Of a DNA stretch of 53,228 nucleotides, positions 24,740 through 32,427 are shown piece after piece. Within the stretch, counting starts at the first letter, position 1. Each line of letters opens with the position of its first letter. A program made the translations under genes and the position numbers. The stretch comes from Ruminococcus sp. (GTDB lineage: Bacteria; Bacillota; Clostridia; Oscillospirales; Ruminococcaceae). The DNA lies in assembly GCA_030533265.1 (NCBI GenBank), contig JAUNJM010000005.1, forward strand, positions 1-53,228, in the 5' to 3' direction. The notes beneath the pieces are model-generated. The model saw nothing but the letters and a program-made list of their open reading frames with translations. It was not told the DNA's origin and did not search any database.

Positions 24740-26493
24740 CCTTTGACTCTGAGCTTTTCGATAATATCCTCATCAGGAGTTACAAAAAGGGTCTTGTTGT
24801 TTGTGAATATTACCATACCCGGCTTAGAGCCTACAGGCTTTTTGACATTTCTTATCAGCGTGTAGTCAACAGGCACTTGCGAAGAATTCTTAGCCTTTGA
24901 GTGATAAGTCGCAATAACAGCCGCCTCAACAATAGTTGTTTCAGGAGGTTGTATGCCGTTGCAAGAAATCACCGTATGAGAACCTGTAATATTCTTTGTA
25001 TGCAACCATATATCCGTCTTTTCGGAGTCCTTGCAGGTAAGCTTGTCGTTCTGTTTATTATTCCTACCGACTCTTATCTCAAATCCGTCCGAGGAGATAA
25101 ACTTTATCGGCGGCAGACCCTTAGGAGGTTTACCCTTAATCTTAGAACGCTTGATGTAACCCTGTTCAGCAAGCTCTGAACGAAGCTCAGCAATATCGCC
25201 CTCAGTAGTTGCCCTTGTAAGCGAATCGAATACCGAGTCGATGTAATCCAGCTCTTGTTCACCCTCTTTTATAAGAGCGGTGAGTTTCTTTTCAGCAGTA
25301 TCAGCCTTTCGATACTCTCTGTAATACTTCTGAGCATTCTGGGAAGGAGTCAACCTTCTGTCAAGAGGTATCTTCACCAAAGGCATTTTATCATCATAAA
25401 AATCTTGTACCTCAGCCTCCACCTGGCCTTTTTCAAGCAGATAGAGATTAGCCATAAGCAGATCGCCATATTTTTTCAGCTGATCACGACCAGCACATTC
25501 TTTAAGCTCCTCACGTTGATTTGCAGTACGTCTTGATATACGTTCAGAAGTGCTGACAAGCAGTTTGAAAAGATCCTGAGCCTTCTGCTTCATACGAGCG
25601 ATGCTGTCTCTCTCCGAATAGAAATAATCCAGCACCTCACAAGGAGATTCAAATTGCTTTGTAACCATAAGATTTCCGTATTGCGAAATATCAGTAAAGC
25701 AAAAATCCTTAAGCAAGCCCTCACGGTTTTTCAGCACCGTGTATCTGTTGGTACCTGATTTCAAATCCTCAGCAACCTTTTTGAGATAAAAAGCAAGCCT
25801 GTCAAAATGCTCGTCAACCATGTCCTCAACGACAATTTCATTACCCCTTGCAACGTAGAACTCAGCCTCACGAGCAAACACAGGAGAAATACCCTCCAGC
25901 ACCTTCATCAACGCTTTTGGCAACGTCTGTTTCGGTAAGTTTTTCACCTTTTCGCATATCAGTCTGCTGTCATCATCAAGAAGTGATAAGCGATCATCTC
26001 TCGGTGGAAGAGTGTATGTCATTCCCGGAAGCACCATTCTCACTGCCGACATATCCTGTCCGACACGTTTTATACTATCAACGATTTTGCCCTCAGAGTT
26101 TATAAGAATGAGGTTTGAATGTCTGCCCATTATCTCGATAGCAAGCGTAAACCTGCATATATCACCCATCTCATTAGCAGAATCGAAATCGAAATAGAGT
26201 ATACGTTCAAAGCCGTCCTGCCTGATATTGATAAGCTTTCCCGACGAAAGATGCTTTCTCATGAACATACAAAACATCGGAGGAGTCTTGGGATTTTCAA
26301 TTTCGGCCCTTGTGATGTGAACTCTCGCACTGCCTGCACCGGTGTTAAAAAGCAGTTTGTGTCCACCCTCACGAGTTCTGATGGTAAAAAGAATCTCCTC
26401 TCTTGACGGCTGATGTATTTTTTCAACACGCCCACCGATAAGAGGCATAAGACGTTCCTTCACCAACCTCAGAAATATTCCGTCTAAAGCCAT
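24736..26493 (-). CDS. rqcH: NFACT protein RqcH (ribosome quality control)
   Basis: Bacterial Rqc2/NEMF homologue of 585 residues that binds stalled 50S subunits and directs C-terminal alanine tailing. The NFACT-N domain opens with MALDGIFLRLVKERL and contains PPMFCMFMRKHL and IEIMGRHSNLILIN. A central coiled-coil region (about 280-420) is followed by the NFACT-R domain (about 460-560), with DIWLHTKNITGSHTVI and AKNSSQVPVDYTLIRNVKKP. Such proteins were formerly annotated as fibronectin-binding. It follows nif3 by 21 nt. Confidence 0.95.
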   Translation of the reverse strand: MALDGIFLRLVKERLMPLIGGRVEKIHQPSREEILFTIRTREGGHKLLFNTGAGSARVHITRAEIENPKTPPMFCMFMRKHLSSGKLINIRQDGFERILYFDFDSANEMGDICRFTLAIEIMGRHSNLILINSEGKIVDSIKRVGQDMSAVRMVLPGMTYTLPPRDDRLSLLDDDSRLICEKVKNLPKQTLPKALMKVLEGISPVFAREAEFYVARGNEIVVEDMVDEHFDRLAFYLKKVAEDLKSGTNRYTVLKNREGLLKDFCFTDISQYGNLMVTKQFESPCEVLDYFYSERDSIARMKQKAQDLFKLLVSTSERISRRTANQREELKECAGRDQLKKYGDLLMANLYLLEKGQVEAEVQDFYDDKMPLVKIPLDRRLTPSQNAQKYYREYRKADTAEKKLTALIKEGEQELDYIDSVFDSLTRATTEGDIAELRSELAEQGYIKRSKIKGKPPKGLPPIKFISSDGFEIRVGRNNKQNDKLTCKDSEKTDIWLHTKNITGSHTVISCNGIQPPETTIVEAAVIATYHSKAKNSSQVPVDYTLIRNVKKPVGSKPGMVIFTNNKTLFVTPDEDIIEKLRVKG

Positions 26494-26514
26494 AAAAAAG
26501 TCATTCCTTTCGGA

Positions 26515-27279
26515 TTAAATCTCATAAGCCAGAACATCCGCATTGGATTCTGCAACAGCAATTTCAATCTCGGCGAACGCTTCACCGAGCTTTGCACTTA
26601 TGAGATCAAAGAAAATATTTTCAGTATAGTAATGCCCTGCATCCACAAGACAAACATCATTGTTGTAAGCGTCAATAAAAACATCATGCTTTACATCGCC
26701 CGTGATAAAAGCATCAGCATTTTTAGACATAGCAAATCCAAGCAGACTTCCGCCACTACCTGAGCAAACAGCAATCCGCTTAATGGCCTTTTGGGTGTCA
26801 ACGTATCTTACAACTGTGTTTCCAAGTGCAGACTTCACTTTTTTAGCAATCTCACAAGGCATTATCTCATCACAGTCACACACATATCCAATAGTAACAC
26901 CATTCTCCTCAGCAAGCGATTGACTTGGTATAAGACCAAGCTTTTCACACAGAATATCATTCATGCCACCTTTAGCAATATCAAAATTCGTGTGCATACA
27001 CAAAGCACTAATACCATTTGTCGCAAGTATAACAGCAGGGTTTTCAGGATCAAGCTTTTTGAGTCCGTTGAAAATAACAGGGTGATGCGATATAACTATG
27101 TCATAGCCCTTTTCCACAGCCTCTTTTGCGACACTCTTTGTAATATCAAGAGCAAGCAGAATCCTTTTCACTTCTTTTGCAGAGCTACCTACAATAAGTC
27201 CGCTGTTATCGTAGCTCTCCTGTACCGAAAACGGAGCAATACCGTCAATAAATTCATATATATCCTTAACTGTCACCAT
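26515..27279 (-). CDS. Nif3-like dinuclear metal protein
   Basis: YqfO/YbgI family (254 residues) annotated as GTP cyclohydrolase I type 2 homologue, role uncertain. Metal ligands are visible in ISHHPVIF, HTNFDIAKGGMND and DAGHYYTE, with GSGGSL and ADAFITGDVKHD between. It lacks the PII-like insertion of longer YqfO proteins. One base separates it from trmK, the conserved Firmicutes trmK-nif3 pair. Confidence 0.93.
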   Translation of the reverse strand: MVTVKDIYEFIDGIAPFSVQESYDNSGLIVGSSAKEVKRILLALDITKSVAKEAVEKGYDIVISHHPVIFNGLKKLDPENPAVILATNGISALCMHTNFDIAKGGMNDILCEKLGLIPSQSLAEENGVTIGYVCDCDEIMPCEIAKKVKSALGNTVVRYVDTQKAIKRIAVCSGSGGSLLGFAMSKNADAFITGDVKHDVFIDAYNNDVCLVDAGHYYTENIFFDLISAKLGEAFAEIEIAVAESNADVLAYEI

Positions 27280-27280
27280 C

Positions 27281-27958
27281 TCAAAAACCTCTCAACAAAT
27301 CCTCGGCTGTTTTCAGCATATCTCTGCCCAGCTCCTGCTTGTCATCAGATCTGAGCATACCTTCTCCCGCAACTTTGAGCCTCTGAGCCTGTTTTTCGAG
27401 ATATCCCCTGCCGACCTCATCATCAGCCCTGACACGTCCACCGTAAAGATACCTGCTATCACAAGCATAATCAGGCTTTTTGCCTATGTATTCCACCTGC
27501 ATGACCGAGTATACAAACGCACCGTCAATACAAGCAAGCTCCTCACCAACATAAAAACCGTTGTCATAAAGCCACTTTCTGAGCGTCTGACTTTTCGTCA
27601 TAGGCTGTAATACAAGGTTCACAAGATTCTGAGCATCCCTGAGCCAAGCACACTTTTCAATAAGTCTGACAATAAGCTCACCACCCATTCCAGCCATAAC
27701 AACGTCTGTAACACCGTTTTGATCTATATTATCCAGGCCGTCCGAAAGCACAATATCTATTTTATCCTGCAAACCTGCCTTAGCTACAGTTTTCCTTGCA
27801 GATTGCAAAGGCTTCTCGTTGACATCACAAGCAACAACCTCAGAGCATATCCCCTCTTTAACAAGATAAACCGAAAGATAGCCATGATCCGTACCAACAT
27901 CAACAGCCTTATTTCCTTTTATAAGTTTCGCACACGTCAATAATCTGTTATCCGTCAT
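27281..27958 (-). CDS. trmK: tRNA (adenine(22)-N1)-methyltransferase TrmK
   Basis: SAM-dependent enzyme methylating A22 of tRNA. The 225 residues have the class I SAM motif VDVGTDHGYLSVYL (about 19-32), DVNEKPLQSA, VVMAGMGGELI and the LQPM motif typical of YqfN/TrmK. The start lies only 17 nt after the T-run of the preceding gene's terminator. Confidence 0.93.
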   Translation of the reverse strand: MTDNRLLTCAKLIKGNKAVDVGTDHGYLSVYLVKEGICSEVVACDVNEKPLQSARKTVAKAGLQDKIDIVLSDGLDNIDQNGVTDVVMAGMGGELIVRLIEKCAWLRDAQNLVNLVLQPMTKSQTLRKWLYDNGFYVGEELACIDGAFVYSVMQVEYIGKKPDYACDSRYLYGGRVRADDEVGRGYLEKQAQRLKVAGEGMLRSDDKQELGRDMLKTAEDLLRGF

Positions 27959-27974
27959 ATCATTCTCCCAAATT

Positions 27975-28013
27975 TAATTAAAAACAAACGCTGTCCGAAC
28001 ACGAACAGCGTTT
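27975..28013 (-). terminator. Terminator after the DUF1858 gene
   Basis: 9-bp stem AAACGCTGT/ACAGCGTTT on the minus strand followed by GTTTTTAATT. trmK starts immediately beyond, so some readthrough may feed that operon. Confidence 0.8.
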
Positions 28014-28035
28014 TATCTCTTTTCAAACGGACAAA

Positions 28036-28239
28036 TTATTTACCGATATGACCATTGAGCTTTTCAACCAGCTCATCAACGTCAACGCCATGTACCATGC
28101 AAGCCTGTTCCAAAGATTCCCCTCTTGATGAAGGACAGTGCAGACAGTGCATACCCATTTCCAAGAAATACTCAGCAGTTGATGGATCATTTTCGAGAAT
28201 ATCACCGATTATTGAGTCCTTAGTAACTTCAAAAGCCAT
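28036..28239 (-). CDS. DUF1858 redox-disulfide domain protein
   Basis: 67-residue protein that is entirely a DUF1858 domain (hybrid-cluster-protein-associated redox disulfide domain). It has TKDSIIGDILENDPSTAEYFLEMGMHCLHCPSS with the C-x-x-C pair at about 32-35 and the typical ACMVHGVDVDELVEKL end. It probably acts in thiol or iron-sulfur related redox chemistry; partner unknown. Monocistronic, with its own promoter and terminator. Confidence 0.92.
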   Translation of the reverse strand: MAFEVTKDSIIGDILENDPSTAEYFLEMGMHCLHCPSSRGESLEQACMVHGVDVDELVEKLNGHIGK

Positions 28240-28272
28240 TTAAAACACTCCTTTAAATTCATTAACAATTCT

Positions 28273-28301
28273 ATTATAACCAATTCAGCATAAAAAAGCA
28301 A
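28273..28301 (-). promoter_or_regulatory. Promoter of the DUF1858 gene
   Basis: TTGCTT, 17 nt, TATAAT on the minus strand, directly after the upstream gene's terminator. Confidence 0.75.
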
Positions 28302-28307
28302 TAGATT

Positions 28308-28343
28308 TTTCAAAAAAGAAAGCCGTTCAAAACGAACAGCTTT
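28308..28343 (-). terminator. Terminator after the zinc-ribbon gene
   Basis: 10-bp stem AAAGCTGTTC/GAACGGCTTT (one G-U) with loop GTTTT, then CTTTTTTG on the minus strand. Confidence 0.85.
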
Positions 28344-28352
28344 TCTAAGAAA

Positions 28353-28631
28353 TTATCCTTCTTCTTTCATTTTTGCGAAGCATTCGCTGCAATAAACAGG
28401 TCTGTCCTCTCTTGGTCTGAAAGGAATAACTGCTTCACCACCACAAGCTGCACAAGTTGCTGTATATGTCTGTCTTTCAGCCTTTGATGCATTCTTTCTT
28501 GCATCACGGCAAGCCTTACATCTCTGTGGCTCATTTTCGAAGCCTTTTTCAGCGTAAAACTCCTGCTCGCCTGCTGTAAAAACGAACTCATTTCCACATT
28601 CTTTGCATACTAAAGTCTTGTCTTCATACAT
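28353..28631 (-). CDS. Double zinc-ribbon protein
   Basis: 92-residue protein with four CxxC knuckles: CKEC (9-12), CKAC (38-41), CAAC (60-63) and CSEC (81-84), enough for two zinc ribbons. FVFTAGEQEFYAEKGFENEPQRCKACR is the signature of the 'probable zinc-ribbon' family common in Clostridia. RPVYCSECF resembles CxxC-x-x-CxxC proteins linked to nucleic-acid binding. Function unknown. The start has GTGAGG 9 nt upstream. It shares a transcript with the sigma factor and the tRNA-like gene, since no promoter is visible between them. Confidence 0.9.
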   Translation of the reverse strand: MYEDKTLVCKECGNEFVFTAGEQEFYAEKGFENEPQRCKACRDARKNASKAERQTYTATCAACGGEAVIPFRPREDRPVYCSECFAKMKEEG

Positions 28632-28657
28632 GGTTTTTTACCTCACTAAATTTTAAT

Positions 28658-28728
28658 TGTGCCCAGTCGGACTTGCACCGACACCTTTGCCATTGGCAGC
28701 AACGCTCTGCTATTAAGCTACATGGCCA
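28658..28728 (-). tRNA. Atypical tRNA-like gene (Gly GCC-like)
   Basis: A perfect T arm GTCGG/CCGAC with loop TGCAAGT is preceded by a D arm GCTT/GAGC with a short loop lacking GG, and a loop CTGCCAA that would give anticodon GCC. The T-loop has G in place of the universal T55. The anticodon stem is mostly wobble, the acceptor stem pairs poorly (TGGCCA with TGGGCA at best), and CCA is not encoded. Either a specialised non-proteinogenic tRNA or a decayed one. It sits 11 nt after the sigma-factor stop. Confidence 0.45.
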
Positions 28729-28739
28729 TACAATGCTTT

Positions 28740-29321
28740 TCATTCACGACCCGATCTCAAAACTGATTTTAATTTTCGTCTTACCCTCTGCATTGCATTG
28801 TCCACCGTTTTTAGCGACACATTTAATTCTAATGCTATCTGGTTATAAGCCAAACCTGTTAAAAAGTATTGAAATACCTGCCATTCCTGCTGCGAGAGTG
28901 CAGAAATGATTTTGTCATAAATTTCTTTCAGTTTTTCATTTTCCACCACGATATTTTCAGGAATCTCGGCAGGATCAAAAATATCCTCCTCAGAAATTTC
29001 TGTATTCTCACCATTTTCGATAGCAGATTTTTTCTGTAAAGCTGAAAGCATTTTGTTTCTTATGCAAACATTTGCATAGGTTGAAAACTTGACATCACGA
29101 TTCTTGTCATAAGTATCAGCTGCTTTAAGAAGCCCCATAAGACCTTCCTGAGCGAGGTCCTCATACATATGCGGAGCATATTTTTTAGCTCTCATCTCAA
29201 TAGAGCATATATACCTCGAAATAAGCTCCGCAGCAGCACATTTATCGCTTCTGGCTGTTATTGCAAGATACTCGTCTGAACAATCTGAAAAAACAGATGT
29301 ATTTTGATTTTTAGCAGCCAA
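28740..29321 (-). CDS. RNA polymerase sigma-70 family factor (Spo0H/SigH-like)
   Basis: About 193 residues. Region 2 shows YEDLAQEGLMGLLKAADTYDKNRDVKFSTYANVCIRNKMLSAL, and region 4 shows GLAYNQIALELNVSLKTVDNAMQRVRRKL, the pattern of Spo0H/SigH. A linker acidic patch (about 105-125) lies between. The TTG at 29321 (GGTGA upstream) is preferred over the GTG at 29339. The promoter predicts a start near 29349, leaving no ribosome binding site for the GTG; this is uncertain. No anti-sigma gene is adjacent. Confidence 0.85.
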   Translation of the reverse strand: MAAKNQNTSVFSDCSDEYLAITARSDKCAAAELISRYICSIEMRAKKYAPHMYEDLAQEGLMGLLKAADTYDKNRDVKFSTYANVCIRNKMLSALQKKSAIENGENTEISEEDIFDPAEIPENIVVENEKLKEIYDKIISALSQQEWQVFQYFLTGLAYNQIALELNVSLKTVDNAMQRVRRKLKSVLRSGRE

Positions 29322-29355
29322 TAGATTCACCGTCCGCACATATTTACATACTCAA

Positions 29356-29384
29356 ATAATATCACAATCGTTATATATTGTCAA
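29356..29384 (-). promoter_or_regulatory. Promoter of the sigma factor operon
   Basis: TTGACA, 17 nt, TATTAT with a TGA extension on the minus strand. It probably drives sigma factor, tRNA-like gene and zinc-ribbon gene together. Confidence 0.78.
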
Positions 29385-29474
29385 GCAAAATCCCTGTTTA
29401 ACGATATTTTTGTAACAAGCTACATATTATAGTTCTCTCACATGGTCATATTGCATAATAACCCGGCATCAGGA

Positions 29475-30032
29475 TTACAAGGAACAGTATTCCTGTCTGC
29501 CTGTTTCAAAAATATCTCCGCCAAAGCAGTCATTGGCAACAACCAGAGGAAAGTCCTCAACATAAAGCTTTTTGACAGATTCACAACCGAGATCCTCAAA
29601 CGCAATAACTTCGCACGACTTGATGCAATTACTTGCCAAAGCACCACAGCCACCAACTGCACAAAGATATATCGCCTTGTTTCTCACGATAGCATCTCTT
29701 ACTTCCTTTGAACGTTCACCCTTACCGATCATGCCACCGAGTCCCAGATCGAGAAATCTTGGAGCAAATCTATCCATTCTTCCTGAAGTAGTAGGTCCGC
29801 ATGAACCGATAGCCTTGCCCTCAGGTGCAGGAGTAGGGCCTGCATAATAGATAACAGCGTCAGTCAGCTCATATGGAAGCTCCTTACCCTCATCAATAAG
29901 AGCATTTATCCTCTTGTGTGCAGCATCTCGTGATGTGTACACAGTACCTGTCAGAAAAATCTTATCACCGCATTTAAACTCTGCCGAACGTTTTTTCAAT
30001 TCCTGTGCATTAACATAATATGTCTGTGACAT
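29475..30032 (-). CDS. Fe-S fumarate/tartrate hydratase beta subunit
   Basis: 185 residues matching the C-terminal (beta) domain of class I fumarases: GDKIFLTGTVYTSRDAAHKR, YYAGPTPAPEGKAIGSCGPTTSGRMD, GGMIGKG, YLCAVGGCGALAS and the Glu/Asp-rich FEDLGCESVKKLYVEDFPL. This subunit forms the swivel domain; the catalytic 4Fe-4S ligands are in the alpha subunit. No alpha gene is adjacent, which is unusual. GGGGAGG precedes the ATG, which lies 22 nt after the ftsZ terminator hairpin. No separate promoter fits. Confidence 0.92.
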   Translation of the reverse strand: MSQTYYVNAQELKKRSAEFKCGDKIFLTGTVYTSRDAAHKRINALIDEGKELPYELTDAVIYYAGPTPAPEGKAIGSCGPTTSGRMDRFAPRFLDLGLGGMIGKGERSKEVRDAIVRNKAIYLCAVGGCGALASNCIKSCEVIAFEDLGCESVKKLYVEDFPLVVANDCFGGDIFETGRQEYCSL

Positions 30033-30053
30033 ATATTAAACCTCCCCGTCAAT

Positions 30054-30085
30054 AAAAGAGCGAACCAGAAAAGGTTCGCTCTTTT
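30054..30085 (-). terminator. Terminator after ftsZ
   Basis: 13-bp perfect stem AAAAGAGCGAACC/GGTTCGCTCTTTT with a 6-nt loop; on the minus strand the T-run is TTTTATT. Strong. The fumarase beta gene begins 22 nt later. Confidence 0.9.
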
Positions 30086-30102
30086 ATTAATTCTGATAAC
30101 AA

Positions 30103-31215
30103 TTATTTATTCTTGAAAATATTGAATATATCGTCATAATAATTTGGATTATCAGCAGCCTTAACTCCTGCCTTGTGCATAGCTTCAGCATCAGCCTGTG
30201 AATTTGCAGCATAGTTTGCTGAAAGTGAAGCTCTGTTTACTGAAACAGGCTTTCCACCGTTGCCGTCAAAATCAGCAGCAATAACAGTTACATAAACCTC
30301 ATCAGTAGCGTTAGGATCATAGCCGTTACCAAAGATGATTTCAGCATCAGGATCAACAGCTTCAGTAATAGCATTTGTCAATGCATCAATCTCGTCAACA
30401 ACAATATCCTCAGACATTGTGATATTAACAAGCAATCTCTTTGCACCCCTGATAGATGTTTCGAGAAGATCGCTTGAAATAACCTGAGCAACAACGTCCT
30501 GAACCTTATCCTTGCCTGTTCCATGACCGATAGCCATGTGAGCAAAGCCGGCATTCTTGATGATAGTTGTAATATCAGCAAAGTCAACGTTGATATCATC
30601 ATGTCTTGTAATGATTTCAGCGATTGAAATAACATCGGTTTTAAGTACTTCATCAGCAAGTGCATATGACTGACGCATTGTCAGCTTCTGGTCACCTGTA
30701 AGAAGATTCTGGTTAGGAATAACAATGAGAGCATCAACGTGTTCAAGAAGTTGCTCAATACCCTGTTCAGCCTTTTCCATTTTCTTAGGGCCTTCAAAAT
30801 TGAAAGGCTTAGTTACAACAGCAACAGTAAGCTTTTCCATCTCCTGAGCAATCTGAGCAACAACAGGTGCAGCACCTGTACCTGTTCCGCCACCCATACC
30901 GGCAGTTACAAATACCATATCGGCATCTTTGATAACCTCAGCGATTTCCTCCTTGCTTTCCTGAGCTGAAGCAGCACCGATCTCAGGCTTTGCACCTGCA
31001 CCAAGGCCGTGTGTAAGCTTTGCACCGATCTGGATCTTTTCAGTAGCCTTTGAATTCTTGAGAGCCTGAATATCTGTATTGATAGCAATATAGTCAACAT
31101 TACCTTCAATGCCTGCACCAGCGATACAGTTAAGTGCGTTTCCACCGCCGCCACCGACACCGATAACCTTGATCTTTGCCCCTTCCATTGGAGCCTCTAC
31201 ATACTCATATGACAT
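30103..31215 (-). CDS. ftsZ: Cell division protein FtsZ
   Basis: Tubulin-like GTPase forming the Z ring, 370 residues. The nucleotide loop is GVGGGGGNALN (19-29), the tubulin signature GMGGGTGTG is at 106-114, and the T7 loop is NVDFADITTII. A variable linker (about 325-355) precedes a conserved C-terminal peptide YYDDIFNIFKNK, which binds FtsA/SepF-type anchors. AGGAGG lies 8 nt before the ATG. It has its own promoter, 193 nt after ftsQ; ftsA is absent. Confidence 0.98.
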   Translation of the reverse strand: MSYEYVEAPMEGAKIKVIGVGGGGGNALNCIAGAGIEGNVDYIAINTDIQALKNSKATEKIQIGAKLTHGLGAGAKPEIGAASAQESKEEIAEVIKDADMVFVTAGMGGGTGTGAAPVVAQIAQEMEKLTVAVVTKPFNFEGPKKMEKAEQGIEQLLEHVDALIVIPNQNLLTGDQKLTMRQSYALADEVLKTDVISIAEIITRHDDINVDFADITTIIKNAGFAHMAIGHGTGKDKVQDVVAQVISSDLLETSIRGAKRLLVNITMSEDIVVDEIDALTNAITEAVDPDAEIIFGNGYDPNATDEVYVTVIAADFDGNGGKPVSVNRASLSANYAANSQADAEAMHKAGVKAADNPNYYDDIFNIFKNK

Positions 31216-31298
31216 TTGACATCCTCCTAAAATTATCTTTTTAGTTCATTTTATTCCTATTATTGGCATAAAGCCATTCCATTCACATATAAATAGAC

Positions 31299-31326
31299 AT
31301 TTTATATAATATCATAAATACGTCAA
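31299..31326 (-). promoter_or_regulatory. Promoter of ftsZ
   Basis: TTGACG, 16 nt, TAAAAT on the minus strand, about 85 nt upstream of the ftsZ start. The region is strongly AT-rich, so alternative -10 boxes exist. Confidence 0.5.
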
Positions 31327-31408
31327 AAAGTAAAGCGGTTATATAAAAATTATCTTAAATTTATGTTAATATTATATTAACATCAGCATATTCGCCTGTT
31401 TTTTTGTA

Positions 31409-32395
31409 CTACTGCCAGTCAGTATAAGCTACATTTTCATCTGCATACTGTTCTTCATGTGCATCTTGCTGTATTGGTTCACCATCATCATAGTTCTCAT
31501 CTGAAACATCATCAGACTCATCAGCATTCTCAATCTGAGATGGTTTTTCAGCATCGTTATTATCCTCATGTTTCTTTGAATCGCTGTCAGGAATAGCTGA
31601 AATACCACTGTTCATACCATTATATCTCAGAATCCCCTTGAACTTTTCCGAAAGTTTTTCATCAATAACAGCCTTTACATATTTAAGCTTGTAGTCCATA
31701 TTAACAGAGCTTCCGATATAAATTCTTATCCTGTCGTTATAGCATATCTGAATATTCGTTCTGTCAGTAAGATCTATCTCGGTTATTTTCTTGTATCCGA
31801 GCTGGTCCATCTGCTTTAACAGATCATTGAAGATCTTTGTTTTAAGAGTATCCTTAGTTTCAAGCCTGTTGCCTGCAGTAACGTTTTTCAGATCAAGTCC
31901 CTTTACAACAGGAATACCCTTTGTCCTGTTCTCGTTACCACATTCAAGCAACTTTCCCGATTTTGAGATGACATAATATTTGTCCTTGAACTCTATATCA
32001 CCGGCTTTCTGAGCCTCAGTGACATTGATGATAAGCTTTGAAGGATAACTCTTTTTCACTTGAGCCTCATCAATATAAACCAGATATTTTTTCAGTCTTT
32101 CGGATATAGCATCAGTATCCGTCCTCATAAGATTGCCCTCCTCGGACACTCCTCCAACGGCAAGAATCTGTTCTTTTGTATAAAGAGTAACACCACTTAT
32201 AGTTACATCATCAGGTCCATACTGAAAAAACACTGTCATGCAGAGTATAAGCAAAAGAACCATTGCAGCAACAGCCGCAATAGCATAATAACTTTTCAGA
32301 TTGCTTCTTCTTTTTCTTCTGTTGACCTTAACACGCTGACCGTTGATTATCTTATATTCACCGGTATCGTGATATGATTTTACAACATCTTTCAT
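31409..32395 (-). CDS. ftsQ: Cell division protein FtsQ/DivIB
   Basis: Bitopic divisome protein of 328 residues. The cytoplasmic N-terminus is basic (KVNRRKRRSNLKS), TM is at about 37-57, and a POTRA domain follows (DVTISGVTLYTKEQILAVGGV, about 63-83, to about 125). A beta domain runs to about 265, and a long acidic Asp/Glu/Asn-rich extracellular tail of about 60 residues ends the protein. Position between murA and ftsZ supports the call. AAAGGA before the ATG. Confidence 0.88.
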   Translation of the reverse strand: MKDVVKSYHDTGEYKIINGQRVKVNRRKRRSNLKSYYAIAAVAAMVLLLILCMTVFFQYGPDDVTISGVTLYTKEQILAVGGVSEEGNLMRTDTDAISERLKKYLVYIDEAQVKKSYPSKLIINVTEAQKAGDIEFKDKYYVISKSGKLLECGNENRTKGIPVVKGLDLKNVTAGNRLETKDTLKTKIFNDLLKQMDQLGYKKITEIDLTDRTNIQICYNDRIRIYIGSSVNMDYKLKYVKAVIDEKLSEKFKGILRYNGMNSGISAIPDSDSKKHEDNNDAEKPSQIENADESDDVSDENYDDGEPIQQDAHEEQYADENVAYTDWQ

Positions 32396-32427
32396 TAATC
32401 TCGTTCCTTTTATATAATGCTACGGAT

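Noticed and set aside
28658-28728. Ordinary tRNA-Gly gene
   Set aside because: T55 replaced by G, no D-loop GG, poor acceptor and anticodon stems and no CCA; a normal tRNA-Gly(GCC) exists at 21220-21295.
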